A stretch of DNA of 64,000 nucleotides from contig QAIB01000001.1 in assembly GCA_030418545.1 (NCBI GenBank), positions 62,001 to 126,000 of the forward strand, in the 5' to 3' direction. Origin of the DNA: Xenophilus aerolatus. GTDB taxonomy: Bacteria; Pseudomonadota; Gammaproteobacteria; Burkholderiales; Burkholderiaceae_C. A program made the translations under genes and the position numbers. This document shows, piece by piece, positions 50,276 to 60,456 of the stretch; within the stretch, counting starts at the first letter, position 1; each line of letters starts with the position of its first letter. Under the pieces are notes generated by a model that was not told the origin of the DNA, searched no databases, and saw only the letters and a list, made by a program, of their open reading frames with translations.

Positions 50276-51577
50276 ATGAACTGGACCGAGCGCATCTTCA
50301 AGCTGCGCGAACACGGCACGAACGTGCGCACCGAGGTGGTGGCGGGCATCACCACCTTCCTCACGATGGCCTACATCATCTTCGTCAACCCCTCGATCCT
50401 GGGCGACGCGGGGATGCCGAAGGAGTCGGTCTTCGTCGCCACCTGCCTGATCGCGGCGCTGGGCACGGCCATCATGGCGCTGTACGCCAACTACCCGATC
50501 GCGCTGGCGCCGGGCATGGGGCTCAACGCCTACTTCGCCTACGTGGTGGTGCTGCACATGGGCTTCACCTGGCAGGCGGCGCTGGGCGCGGTGTTCGTGT
50601 CGGGCTGCCTGTTCCTGCTGGTCACGGTGTTCCGCCTGCGCGAACTCATCATCCGCGGCATCCCGCTGTCGCTGCGCTATGCCATCACGGTGGGCATCGG
50701 GCTCTTCCTGGCGCTGATCGCGCTCAAGAGCGCCGGCATCGTGGCGCCCTCGAAGGCGACCTACGTGACGCTGGGCGACCTGCACACGCCGCAGGCGGTG
50801 CTGGCGGTGCTGGGCTTCTTCCTCATCGTGGTGCTCGACCGGCTCAAGGTGCCCGGCGCGATCCTCATCGGCATCGTGAGCGTGACGCTGGCGAGCTTCT
50901 TCTTCGCGGGCAACGAGTACCGCGGCATCTTCTCGGCGCCGCCCTCGATCGCGCCGACCTTCCTGCAGCTGGACATCAAGGCCGCGCTCGCCGGCGGCAT
51001 CCTGAACGTGATCCTGGTGTTCTTCCTGGTCGAGCTCTTCGACGCCACCGGCACGCTGATGGGCGTCGCCAAGCGGGCGGGGCTGCTGGTGCCGGGCAAG
51101 ATGGACCGGCTCAACAAGTCGCTGCTGGCCGATTCGGCCGCCATCTTCGCCGGCTCGCTGCTGGGCACCTCGAGCACCACGGCCTACGTGGAGAGCGCGG
51201 CCGGCGTGCAGGCGGGCGGCCGCACGGGGCTCACGGCGCTCACGGTGTCGGTGCTGTTCCTGGCCTGCCTGTTCATCGCGCCCCTGGCCGGCGTGGTGCC
51301 GGCCTATGCGACGGCGCCCGCGCTGTTCTTCGTGGCATGTTTGATGCTGAGGGAACTGACCGAACTGAACTGGGACGAGACCACCGAGGTCGTGCCGGCC
51401 GCCGTGACGGCGCTGGCCATGCCCTTCACCTATTCCATCGCCAACGGGCTGGCCTTCGGCTTCATCACCTACGCGGTGCTCAAGCTATTCACGGGCCGGG
51501 GCCGCGAAGTGCACTGGATGGTGTGGGTAATCGGCGGGATCTTCCTGTTCAAGTTCATCTGGATCGAAGGCCATTGA
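50276..51577 (+). CDS. NCS2-family purine permease (AzgA/GhxP type)
   Basis: This 433-residue inner-membrane transporter takes up hypoxanthine, guanine or adenine by proton symport. It shows about 12 to 14 helices. Typical segments are EVVAGITTFLTMAYIIFVNP near residue 20, ALAPGMGLNAYFAYVVV near 77 and LVELFDATGTLMGVAKRAG near 255, then GTSSTTAYVESAAGVQAGGR near 300. The last two hold the conserved Asp/Glu and Ser residues of the AzgA group. AAAGGAG precedes the ATG. The position between xdhAB and a nucleoside ABC system supports purine uptake. Confidence 0.94.
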   Translation: MNWTERIFKLREHGTNVRTEVVAGITTFLTMAYIIFVNPSILGDAGMPKESVFVATCLIAALGTAIMALYANYPIALAPGMGLNAYFAYVVVLHMGFTWQAALGAVFVSGCLFLLVTVFRLRELIIRGIPLSLRYAITVGIGLFLALIALKSAGIVAPSKATYVTLGDLHTPQAVLAVLGFFLIVVLDRLKVPGAILIGIVSVTLASFFFAGNEYRGIFSAPPSIAPTFLQLDIKAALAGGILNVILVFFLVELFDATGTLMGVAKRAGLLVPGKMDRLNKSLLADSAAIFAGSLLGTSSTTAYVESAAGVQAGGRTGLTALTVSVLFLACLFIAPLAGVVPAYATAPALFFVACLMLRELTELNWDETTEVVPAAVTALAMPFTYSIANGLAFGFITYAVLKLFTGRGREVHWMVWVIGGIFLFKFIWIEGH

Positions 51578-51625
51578 GCCGGCGCCAGCCGGCTCTGGAG
51601 CGGTGACAATGCGGAGACTTTGCAT

Positions 51626-51682
51626 GCTATTGAATTCATAGCTGCTGGCGCCCGCCCCGCGGGCGTTTCGAGGGTTTTTCAC
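51626..51682 (+). repeat. Dispersed hairpin repeat, copy 6
   Basis: It starts GCTATTGAATTCATAGCTG, continues GCGCCCGCCCCGCGGGCG and ends GAGGGTTTTTCAC. It lies between the NCS2 permease and the ABC transporter genes, with a T-run that makes it look like an intrinsic terminator. Confidence 0.75.
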
Positions 51683-51713
51683 ACACAAACAGAGCGACGA
51701 CCGAAGGCCACCC

Positions 51714-53267
51714 ATGTCCACCCCCAGACTCCAGCTTGCGGGCATCACCAAGCGCTACCCCTCCGTGGTGGCCAACAGCGGCGTGTCGCTGACGGTGCAG
51801 CCGGGCGAGACCCACGCCGTGCTCGGCGAGAACGGCGCCGGCAAGTCCACGCTGATGAAGATCATCTACGGCTCCGTCAAGCCCGACGAGGGCACGGTGA
51901 ACTTCAACGGCCAGCCGGTCCACATCCGCAACCCCCAGGAGGCGCGGGCGCTGGGCATCAGCATGGTGTTCCAGCACTTCAGCCTGTTCGACACGCTCAC
52001 GGTGGCCGAGAACGTGTGGCTGGGGCTGGACAAGAGCCTGGCGCTCGCCGAGGTCACGCGCCGCATCGTCGCCAAGGCCGGCGAGTACGGGCTGGAGATC
52101 GACCCCCAGCGGCCCGTCCATACGCTGTCGGTGGGCGAGATGCAGCGCGTCGAGATCATCCGCGCCCTGCTGACGGACCCCAAGCTGCTGATCCTCGACG
52201 AGCCGACCTCGGTGCTGACACCGCAGGCCGTGCTCAAGCTCTTCGTGGTGCTCAAGCAGCTCGCGTCGGAGGGCTGCTCGATCCTCTACATCAGCCACAA
52301 GCTGCACGAGATCCGCGAGCTGTGCACCGCCTGCACGGTGCTGCGCGGCGGCAAGGTCACAGGCGTGTGCAACCCGCAGCAGGAGACCAACGAGTCGCTG
52401 TCGCGCCTGATGATCGGTGCCGAGCCGCCGCCGCTGCAGCACCGGCCGTCGAACATCGGCACCGTCGCCCTGCGCGTGAACGGCCTCAGCCTGGCGCGCG
52501 AGGACCAGTTCGGCGTCGACCTCGAGGCCATCGCGATGCAGGTACGCGGCGGCGAGGTGGTGGGCGTGGCCGGGGTGTCGGGCAACGGGCAGAAGGAACT
52601 GCTCTATGCGCTGTCGGGCGAGGACGTGCGGGCCGAGCCCGGCATGGTCGAGGTCTTCGGCCAGCCGGCCGGCCGCCTGCGCCCGCGTGCGCGGCGCCGG
52701 CTGGGGCTGCATTTCGTGCCCGAGGAGCGGCTGGGCCGCGGCGCGGTGCCCACGCTCGGCCTCGCGCACAACCTGCTGCTCACGCGCGACGACGCGGTGG
52801 GCGCGGGCGGCTGGCTGCGCACCGGCCAGATGGAGCGCCAGGCGCGCGCCATCATCGAGCGCTTCAAGGTCAAGGCCGGCGGACCCAACGCCGCGGCCAA
52901 GTCGCTGTCGGGCGGCAACCTGCAGAAGTTCATCGTCGGCCGCGAGATCGACGCCAAGCCGAAGCTCTTCATCGTCTCGCAGCCGACCTGGGGCGTGGAC
53001 GTCGGCGCCGCGGCCCTCATCCGCGCCGAGATCCTGGCGCTGCGCGACGCCGGCTGCGCGGTGCTGGTGGTCAGCGAGGAACTCGACGAGCTCTTCGAGA
53101 TCAGCGACCGGCTGCACGTGATCGCCAAGGGGCGGCTGTCGCCCTCGATCGACCGCGCGGCGGCCACCGTGCCGCAGATCGGCGAATGGATGAGCGGGCT
53201 GTGGGACGGCGCGGCCGCCGCGCGCCCGGTGCACAACGAGGAGGAGGGCAGCCATGCTCAAGCTTGA
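51714..53267 (+). CDS. Nucleoside/simple-sugar ABC transporter ATPase (two ATP domains)
   Basis: This 517-residue protein has two ABC domains. The first has Walker A GENGAGKSTLMK near residue 42, signature LSVGEMQRVEIIR near 137 and Walker B LLILDEPTSVL near 160. The second has a weakened P-loop GVSGNGQKELLY near 286, signature LSGGNLQKFIVGRE near 395, and SQPTWGVDVGA in place of a strict Walker B. Such asymmetry is usual in the RbsA/YufO-NupO group. It overlaps the first permease by 14 bases. With a BMP-type binding protein downstream it forms a nucleoside or purine importer. Confidence 0.93.
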   Translation: MSTPRLQLAGITKRYPSVVANSGVSLTVQPGETHAVLGENGAGKSTLMKIIYGSVKPDEGTVNFNGQPVHIRNPQEARALGISMVFQHFSLFDTLTVAENVWLGLDKSLALAEVTRRIVAKAGEYGLEIDPQRPVHTLSVGEMQRVEIIRALLTDPKLLILDEPTSVLTPQAVLKLFVVLKQLASEGCSILYISHKLHEIRELCTACTVLRGGKVTGVCNPQQETNESLSRLMIGAEPPPLQHRPSNIGTVALRVNGLSLAREDQFGVDLEAIAMQVRGGEVVGVAGVSGNGQKELLYALSGEDVRAEPGMVEVFGQPAGRLRPRARRRLGLHFVPEERLGRGAVPTLGLAHNLLLTRDDAVGAGGWLRTGQMERQARAIIERFKVKAGGPNAAAKSLSGGNLQKFIVGREIDAKPKLFIVSQPTWGVDVGAAALIRAEILALRDAGCAVLVVSEELDELFEISDRLHVIAKGRLSPSIDRAAATVPQIGEWMSGLWDGAAAARPVHNEEEGSHAQA

Positions 53268-54393
53268 ACTGCGGCCGCAGCTGTCGCGCTTCTGGAGCTA
53301 CGGCTCACCGATCCTGGCGCTGGCGATCACGGTGGTGATCGGCATCGCGCTCTTCGCCGCCCTGGGCAAGGACCCGGTGCGCGGGCTGCAGGTCTTCTTC
53401 TGGGAGCCGATCAAGAGCCCCTACGCCATCGGCGAGCTGCTGGTGAAGGCGACGCCGCTGCTCATCATCGCCCTCGGGCTGGCCGTGTGCTTCCGCTCCA
53501 ACGTCTGGAACATCGGCGCCGAAGGGCAGTTCGTGCTGGGGGCGATCGCCGCCGGCGGGGTGGCCCTGCTGGCCGACAAGGGCACCGGGCCGTGGATCAT
53601 CCCGGCCATCCTCGTGGCCGGCGTCCTGGGCGGCATGCTGTGGGCCGCCATCGTGGCCTGGCTGCGCGACGTGTGCAACGCCAACGAGATCCTCACCAGC
53701 CTGATGCTGGTCTACGTGGCCACGCTGCTGCTGCTGTGGCTGGTCGGCGGGCCCTGGAAGGACCCGATGGGCTACAACTTCCCGCAGACCAAGACCTTCG
53801 AGGCCGTGACGCAGATGCCGCGGCTCATGAAGGGCTCGCGCGTGTCGATCGGCGTGCCGATCGCGCTGGTGGGCGTGGCGGTGCTGTGGGTGTTCCTGTT
53901 CCGCACGCGCCTGGGCTTCGCGCAGCAGGTCGGCGGGCTCGCGCCGGCGGCGGCGCGCTACGCCGGCTTCTCGGCGCGGCGCGCGGTGTGGATCGCGCTG
54001 CTGACCTCGGGCGCGGCGGCAGGCCTGGCCGGCGCGCTCGAAGTGGCCGGCCCCATCGGCCAGCTCACGCCCTACGTGCCGGCGGGCTACGGCTTCGCGG
54101 CCATCATCGTGGCCTTCGTCGGCCGGCTGCATCCGGTGGGCATGGTCTTCTCGGCCATCCTGATGAGCATGTTCTACATCGGCGGCGAGCTCGCGCAGTC
54201 GCGCCTGGGCCTGCCCAAATCGCTCACCGCGGTGTTCCAGGGCCTGCTGCTGTTCACGCTGCTGGCCTGCGACACGCTGGTGGCGTACCGCATCCGCATG
54301 AAGGCGAATGCGCGGCCGGTGCCCGCTACCTCGGGCACCTCGTCCTTGCAAGCGTCGACACCGGACATCGCCAGCCAGGCAAAGGGGGCCTGA
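53254..54393 (+). CDS. ABC transporter permease 1 of the BMP-type importer
   Basis: This 379-residue inner-membrane protein has about ten helices and the BPD_transp_2 permease pattern: ALGLAVCFRSNVWNIGAEGQ near residue 76, NANEILTSLMLVYVATLLLL near 148 and PYVPAGYGFAAIIVAFVGRL near 270. It resembles YufP/NupP-like permeases of nucleoside transporters. It starts within the end of the ATPase gene, and the second permease begins two bases after its stop. The C-terminal tail is Ser/Ala-rich and cytoplasmic. Confidence 0.92.
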   Translation: MLKLELRPQLSRFWSYGSPILALAITVVIGIALFAALGKDPVRGLQVFFWEPIKSPYAIGELLVKATPLLIIALGLAVCFRSNVWNIGAEGQFVLGAIAAGGVALLADKGTGPWIIPAILVAGVLGGMLWAAIVAWLRDVCNANEILTSLMLVYVATLLLLWLVGGPWKDPMGYNFPQTKTFEAVTQMPRLMKGSRVSIGVPIALVGVAVLWVFLFRTRLGFAQQVGGLAPAAARYAGFSARRAVWIALLTSGAAAGLAGALEVAGPIGQLTPYVPAGYGFAAIIVAFVGRLHPVGMVFSAILMSMFYIGGELAQSRLGLPKSLTAVFQGLLLFTLLACDTLVAYRIRMKANARPVPATSGTSSLQASTPDIASQAKGA

Positions 54394-54394
54394 C

Positions 54395-55315
54395 ATGGAA
54401 AACTACGCACTCCTCCTGGGCGCCATGCTCAGCGCCGGCACCGTGCTGGCCATCGCGGCGCTGGGCCTGCTCATCAACGAGAAGGCCGGCATCGTCAACC
54501 TGGGCGCCGAGGGCATGATGCTGTGCGCCGCCATCGCGGGCTTCGCGGGCTACGTGCACACGCACAACCCGTGGGTCGGTTTCCTGGCGGGCATGGCGGC
54601 CGGTGCGGCGCTGGCGGCGGTGTTCGGCGTGCTGGTGATCTGGCTCAACACCAACCAGTACGCCACCGGCCTGGCGCTGTCGCTCTTCGGTGTCGGCTTC
54701 TCGGCCTTCGTGGGCATCAACTACGTGCAGGCCAAGGCGCCGGGCGGCATGGGCTTCGCGATCCCCGTGCTGGGCGACATTCCCTTCGTCGGGCCCGCGC
54801 TGTTCCGGCACCACCCGCTGGTGTACTTCGCGGTGGTGCTGACCTTCGCGCTGGTGTGGTTCCTCTATCGCACCCGTGCCGGGCTGGTGCTTCGCTCGGT
54901 GGGCGAGTCGCCGGAGTCGGCCCATGCGCTGGGCTACCCGGTGCGACGCATCCGCCTGCTGGCCGTGGTCGCCGGCGGCGCGCTGTGCGGCCTGGCGGGC
55001 GCGTACCTGTCGGTGGTGTACACGGGCCTGTGGGTCGAGAACATGGTGGCCGGCCGCGGCTGGATCGCGCTGGCACTGACCACCTTCGCCACCTGGCGCC
55101 CGGTGCGGGTGCTGCTGGGCGCCTACCTCTTCGGCGGGGTGACGCAGCTGGGCTTCCACCTGCAGAGCGCCGGCGTCGAAGTGCCGAGCCAGTTCCTGGC
55201 CATGATGCCGTACCTGGCCACGATCGTGGTGCTGGCCTTGATCTCGCGCAACCCGGCCTTCATCCGCGTGAACATGCCGGCGTCGATCGGCAAGCCCTTC
55301 TACCCGGGGTCCTGA
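54395..55315 (+). CDS. ABC transporter permease 2 of the BMP-type importer
   Basis: This 306-residue protein is the partner permease, with about nine helices. The pattern ALGLLINEKAGIVNLGAEGM near residue 24 is the conserved N-terminal motif, and RSVGESPESAHALGYPVRRI near 165 is the cytoplasmic coupling loop. Later VAGRGWIALALTTFATWRPV near 218 is typical. It resembles YufQ/NupQ. It is followed after 71 bases by the binding-protein gene. Confidence 0.92.
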   Translation: MENYALLLGAMLSAGTVLAIAALGLLINEKAGIVNLGAEGMMLCAAIAGFAGYVHTHNPWVGFLAGMAAGAALAAVFGVLVIWLNTNQYATGLALSLFGVGFSAFVGINYVQAKAPGGMGFAIPVLGDIPFVGPALFRHHPLVYFAVVLTFALVWFLYRTRAGLVLRSVGESPESAHALGYPVRRIRLLAVVAGGALCGLAGAYLSVVYTGLWVENMVAGRGWIALALTTFATWRPVRVLLGAYLFGGVTQLGFHLQSAGVEVPSQFLAMMPYLATIVVLALISRNPAFIRVNMPASIGKPFYPGS

Positions 55316-55386
55316 GGCCGGCCCGGGCATTCATAATCGCGAGTCCCTTTTTCTTCCAGCCAACTGTCCTGTCGAGGATCTCTTTC

Positions 55387-56556
55387 ATGCAAGCACTGAA
55401 CAAGCGCTCCCTGCTCAAGCTGGCCGCCCTGTCGGCCGTCGCGTCGGCCGCCCTGATGGGCTGCGGCAAGAAGGAGGAGGCCCCGGCGCCCGCCGCCGCA
55501 CCGCCCGCACCGGCACCGACCGCTGCCGCGCCGGCCCCGGCACCTGCCGCGCCGCTGAACATCGCCTTTGCCTACGTCGGCCCGGTGGGCGACGGCGGCT
55601 GGACCTTCGCGCACGACACCGCCCGCAAGGCGCTGGAGAAGGAGTTCGGCGACAAGATCAAGACCACCTTCGTCGAGAGCGTGCCCGAGTCCGCCGACGC
55701 CGAGCGGGTGTTCCGCGACTTCGTGGGCCAGGGCAACAAGCTGGTCTTCGGCACCACCTTCGGCTACATGGAGCCGATGCTCAAGGTGGCCAACGACAAC
55801 AAGGAAGTGAAGTTCGAGCATGCCACCGGCTACAAGACGGCCGAGAACATGCGCACCTACGACAGCCGCACCTACGAAGGCGCGTACATGGCCGGCATCA
55901 TCGCCGGCGCCATGACCAAGTCGAACAAGCTGGGCGTGGTCGGCTCGGTGCCGATCCCCGAGGTGCTGCGCAACATCAACTCCTTCACCCTGGGCGCCCA
56001 GTCGGTGAACCCCAAGATCACCACCAACGTGGTCTGGGTCAACGAGTGGTTCAGCCCGCCGAAGGAGACCGAGGCCGCCACGGCACTCATCAACGGCGGC
56101 GCCGACGTGCTGTTCCAGAACACCGACTCGCCCGCCGTGCTCAAGACCGCGCAGGAAAAGGGCAAGCGCGCCTTCGGCTGGGACTCGGACATGACCGCTT
56201 ACGGTCCCAAGGCCCACCTGGCCTCGGCCATCATCAACTGGACCCCGTACTACGTGAAGGCCACCAAGGATGCGCTGGAAGGCACCTGGACCACCGGCCA
56301 GACCTGGTGGGGCGTGAAGGAAGGCGCGATCGACATCGTGTCCCTGGCCGAAGACGTGCCGGCCGACGTCAAGGCCAAGGTCGAGGAAGTGAAGAAGGGC
56401 CTGAAGGACGGCAGCTTCCAAATCTGGAAGGGCCCGATCGTCGGCCAGGACGGCAAGGAACTCATTGCCGCCGGCACCGCGGCCGACGACAAGTTCCTCT
56501 CGGGCGTGAACTTCTATGTCAAGGGCGTCGAAGGCAAGGTGCCTGGAAAGAACTGA
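55387..56556 (+). CDS. BMP-family substrate-binding lipoprotein (nucleoside/purine type)
   Basis: This 389-residue binding protein has a lipoprotein signal with Cys26 in LMGCGKKEE, then an Ala/Pro-rich linker of about 30 residues (to PAAPLN). The BMP (PnrA-like) domain follows: IAFAYVGPVGDGGWTFAHDT, LVFGTTFGYMEPMLKVAND and RTYEGAYMAGIIAGAMTKS. PnrA/Med-type proteins bind purine nucleosides, and the adjacent adenine deaminase gene supports a purine ligand such as adenine or adenosine. It completes the ABC importer encoded just upstream. Confidence 0.93.
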   Translation: MQALNKRSLLKLAALSAVASAALMGCGKKEEAPAPAAAPPAPAPTAAAPAPAPAAPLNIAFAYVGPVGDGGWTFAHDTARKALEKEFGDKIKTTFVESVPESADAERVFRDFVGQGNKLVFGTTFGYMEPMLKVANDNKEVKFEHATGYKTAENMRTYDSRTYEGAYMAGIIAGAMTKSNKLGVVGSVPIPEVLRNINSFTLGAQSVNPKITTNVVWVNEWFSPPKETEAATALINGGADVLFQNTDSPAVLKTAQEKGKRAFGWDSDMTAYGPKAHLASAIINWTPYYVKATKDALEGTWTTGQTWWGVKEGAIDIVSLAEDVPADVKAKVEEVKKGLKDGSFQIWKGPIVGQDGKELIAAGTAADDKFLSGVNFYVKGVEGKVPGKN

Positions 56557-56570
56557 CCACCCCGTTTCTT

Positions 56571-57782
<1,212 letters not shown>

Positions 57783-57785
57783 TCC

Positions 57786-59090
57786 ATGGCCGAGCATCCG
57801 GCCGCCGTTCTGCGCACGCTGCCCAACGGCGTGCGCCTGCTCGCCGTGCCCATGCCGCAGGTGCAGAGCGTCAGCGTGGGCGTCTTCCTGCGGGTCGGCT
57901 CGCGCGACGAGACGCCGGCCGACAACGGCATCAGCCACGTGCTCGAGCACATGGCCTTCAAGGGAACGGCCACGCGTTCGGTCCAGGCGATCAACCTCGA
58001 CGCCGAGCGCCTCGGCGCCGACGTGAACGCCTTCACCGGCAAGGACGCCACGGCCTACTTCATGACCGGCCTGGGCCGCCATGCCGACGCGCTGCTGCGC
58101 ATGACGGCCGACATCGTGCTCAACAGCAGCTTTCCCGCGCACGAGCTGCAGCGTGAACTGGAGGTGATCCGCCAGGAGGCGATCGAGTACGACGAGGACC
58201 CGCAGGACAGTGCCGACGACCTGCTCGACCGCGCCATCTGGGGCGACGCCTCCATGGGCATGCCGGTGATCGGCACCCTGGCCAACATCGAAGGCTTCAC
58301 GCGCGGCGACCTGGTGCGCCACGTGCAGTCGCACTACGTGGCCGACAAGACGGTCGTCGCCGCGGCCGGCCATTTCGACGTCGAGGCCTGGATGACGCTG
58401 GCCGGCGAGCTGTTCGGTGCCATGCGGTCGGCACCCGATCCGTCGATGGCCCGCCCGCCGGCAGCGGCCGCGTACCTCGGCCAGGCCCTCGCGCGTCGCT
58501 TCACCCAGGTGTCGCAGGTCTTCGTGAACATCGCCTATCCCGTTGCGCCGGTGCAGCCCGACGCCATGCCGGCGCAGCGCTGGCGCCTGGCGGCGGCGGT
58601 GGCCGCCAACCTGTTCGGCAGTGGCATGTCCTCGCCCCTGTCCGACACCATTCGGGAAAAGCTCGGCCTGGCCTACACGGTGGACGCCACGCTCGACAAG
58701 GGCGACGTCTGGGCCAACTTCATCGTCAGCGCGGTGACCACCCCCGACAAGCTCGACGCGCTGGTCGCCGCCACGGGCGAGCTGCTGCGTGCCCAGGCGA
58801 CGGCGATCGACCCCGTGCACCTGGAGCGCGCGAAGAACCAGCTGACCGTGTCGCGGGTGCGCGCCGCCGAACGGACCTACGCCACGATGGAGCAGGCCGT
58901 GGAGGAGCTGCTGGCGACCGGCACCGTGCTGCCCGTGGCCGACACGCTGGCCATGATCGAGGACATCGGTGCCGACGAAGTGCGCGCCGTCTTCGCACGC
59001 ATGCTGGCCCAGCCGCCTGCGCTGGCGATCACGGGCAAGGGCGCCAGCGCGCGCAGCGCGCGCCAGCTGGCCGCGCGCCTGGCAGCCTGA
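57786..59090 (+). CDS. M16-family zinc peptidase
   Basis: This 434-residue protein has the inverted zinc motif HVLEHMAFKG near residue 55 (HxxEH) with the third ligand Glu near 131 (EVIRQEAIEYDED). The second M16 domain contains the family RL/GLAY segment REKLGLAYTVDATLDKGDV near 295. It lacks a signal peptide and is probably cytoplasmic, like PqqL/YmxG-type processing peptidases. It starts three bases after the adenine deaminase stop and may be co-transcribed with it, but no functional link to purines is known. Confidence 0.92.
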   Translation: MAEHPAAVLRTLPNGVRLLAVPMPQVQSVSVGVFLRVGSRDETPADNGISHVLEHMAFKGTATRSVQAINLDAERLGADVNAFTGKDATAYFMTGLGRHADALLRMTADIVLNSSFPAHELQRELEVIRQEAIEYDEDPQDSADDLLDRAIWGDASMGMPVIGTLANIEGFTRGDLVRHVQSHYVADKTVVAAAGHFDVEAWMTLAGELFGAMRSAPDPSMARPPAAAAYLGQALARRFTQVSQVFVNIAYPVAPVQPDAMPAQRWRLAAAVAANLFGSGMSSPLSDTIREKLGLAYTVDATLDKGDVWANFIVSAVTTPDKLDALVAATGELLRAQATAIDPVHLERAKNQLTVSRVRAAERTYATMEQAVEELLATGTVLPVADTLAMIEDIGADEVRAVFARMLAQPPALAITGKGASARSARQLAARLAA

Positions 59091-59112
59091 GTCCTGGGCG
59101 GGCGGAGCGGCG

Positions 59113-60372
59113 TCACGACGCGGCGAGGCCCAGCCTGCGGCGTCGCTGCACCCACGCATTGCCCAGCGCACCGAGGGCCATCAGCACGCAGGTGCCGAGA
59201 AACACCGCCCGCATGCCGATGTGCCCGCCGACGTACCCGCCCAGGAGCGGCCCGGCGACCTGGCCCACGTACTGTGCCGACACCGACCAGCCCAGCATCT
59301 GCCCTGCGGCGTTCTCGGGCACACGGTGGCGGATCACGGCCGCGATGCACGGCAGCAGCCCGCCCAGCGACAGGCCCATCAGGAAGCGCAGCGCCACCAG
59401 CTGCCAGCCGGCCGTGACGAAGGCCTGCGGCACCAGCAGCAGCGCGGACACCGCTAGGCACGCGACGATCACGTTCCAGTGCCCGATGCGGTCGGCCAGC
59501 TTGCCCAGGCGGGCGGCCGAAAGGATGCTGCCCAGCGCGGCGGCCGACATCACCACGCCGGCGACGAGCGTGACCTGGGCCGCGTCGCGCACCAGCGTCG
59601 CGACATAGACCGTGATGATCGGCTCGATCGACATGTTGGCCAGCATCAGCAGCATGCCGGTGACGAACATGGCCGTGACCGGCCCCTTGTCCGGGATCGC
59701 AGCCCAGCCGGCACCGACGGGCTTGCCGCTGGCGTCGCGCGGGCGCGGCGCCTCGCGGATCAGCAACGCGGTGGCCAGGAAGGCGACGAAGATCACCGCG
59801 CCCGCGGCGAAGAAGGTGGCGCGGATGCCGATCAGCGGCGGCAATGCCCCACCCACCAGGGGCCCCACGAGGTTGCCCGCCATGATGGCCGAGGACATCG
59901 TGCCCAATGCCCAGCCCGAACGGGCCTTGGGCGTCTGCGTGGCGACCAGCAGCATCGAGCCCGACGCATAGCCGCCCAGCAGGCCGGCCAGCAGCCGCAG
60001 GCCGACGAGCTGCCAGACGTCCTGCGCGATGCCGATGAGCGCCATCGCCACCGCCATGCCGAGGCTGGCGCGGATGAGCATCAGCTTGCGGCCATACAGG
60101 TCGGCCAGCCGGCCCCACACCGGCGCCACCAGCGCGGCCGTGAGGAAGGTGGCGCCATAGGCGGCGCCCGACCACTGCACGATGGCTGCGTGGTCCTTGA
60201 CGCCCAGCTGCTCCACGTACAGCGGCAGGAAGGGCAGCAGCAGGGTCATCGCCACGATGGTCGTGAACGAGCCGAACATGCACACCGCGAGGTTGCGGCG
60301 CCAGGGGCCCTCGTCGGGCGCGGGCGGCGCCCGGGTGCCGGGAACATCGTTGGGTGTAGGCAGCACGGGCAT
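59113..60372 (-). CDS. MFS transporter, MdtG-like multidrug group
   Basis: This 419-residue inner-membrane protein has 12 helices. The motif A segment is RLADLYGRKLMLIRASLGMA near residue 80. The region GLLGGYASGSMLLVATQTPK near 135, then RSGWALGTMSSAIMAGNLVG and PLVGGALPPLIGIRATFF, matches the drug-exporter group including MdtG. It probably exports drugs or metabolites. Starts at 60372 or 60381 are both plausible; the frame is open to 60426. It is convergent with the M16 peptidase gene. Confidence 0.9.
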   Translation of the reverse strand: MPVLPTPNDVPGTRAPPAPDEGPWRRNLAVCMFGSFTTIVAMTLLLPFLPLYVEQLGVKDHAAIVQWSGAAYGATFLTAALVAPVWGRLADLYGRKLMLIRASLGMAVAMALIGIAQDVWQLVGLRLLAGLLGGYASGSMLLVATQTPKARSGWALGTMSSAIMAGNLVGPLVGGALPPLIGIRATFFAAGAVIFVAFLATALLIREAPRPRDASGKPVGAGWAAIPDKGPVTAMFVTGMLLMLANMSIEPIITVYVATLVRDAAQVTLVAGVVMSAAALGSILSAARLGKLADRIGHWNVIVACLAVSALLLVPQAFVTAGWQLVALRFLMGLSLGGLLPCIAAVIRHRVPENAAGQMLGWSVSAQYVGQVAGPLLGGYVGGHIGMRAVFLGTCVLMALGALGNAWVQRRRRLGLAAS

Positions 60373-60456
60373 GCGGCCCATTCTGCGGTGCCGCCGGTGG
60401 CGCGTCCCGTGCCCATTGGCGGGCACCTGCTTCGTGGATGCCGATGCGGGTCGGTG

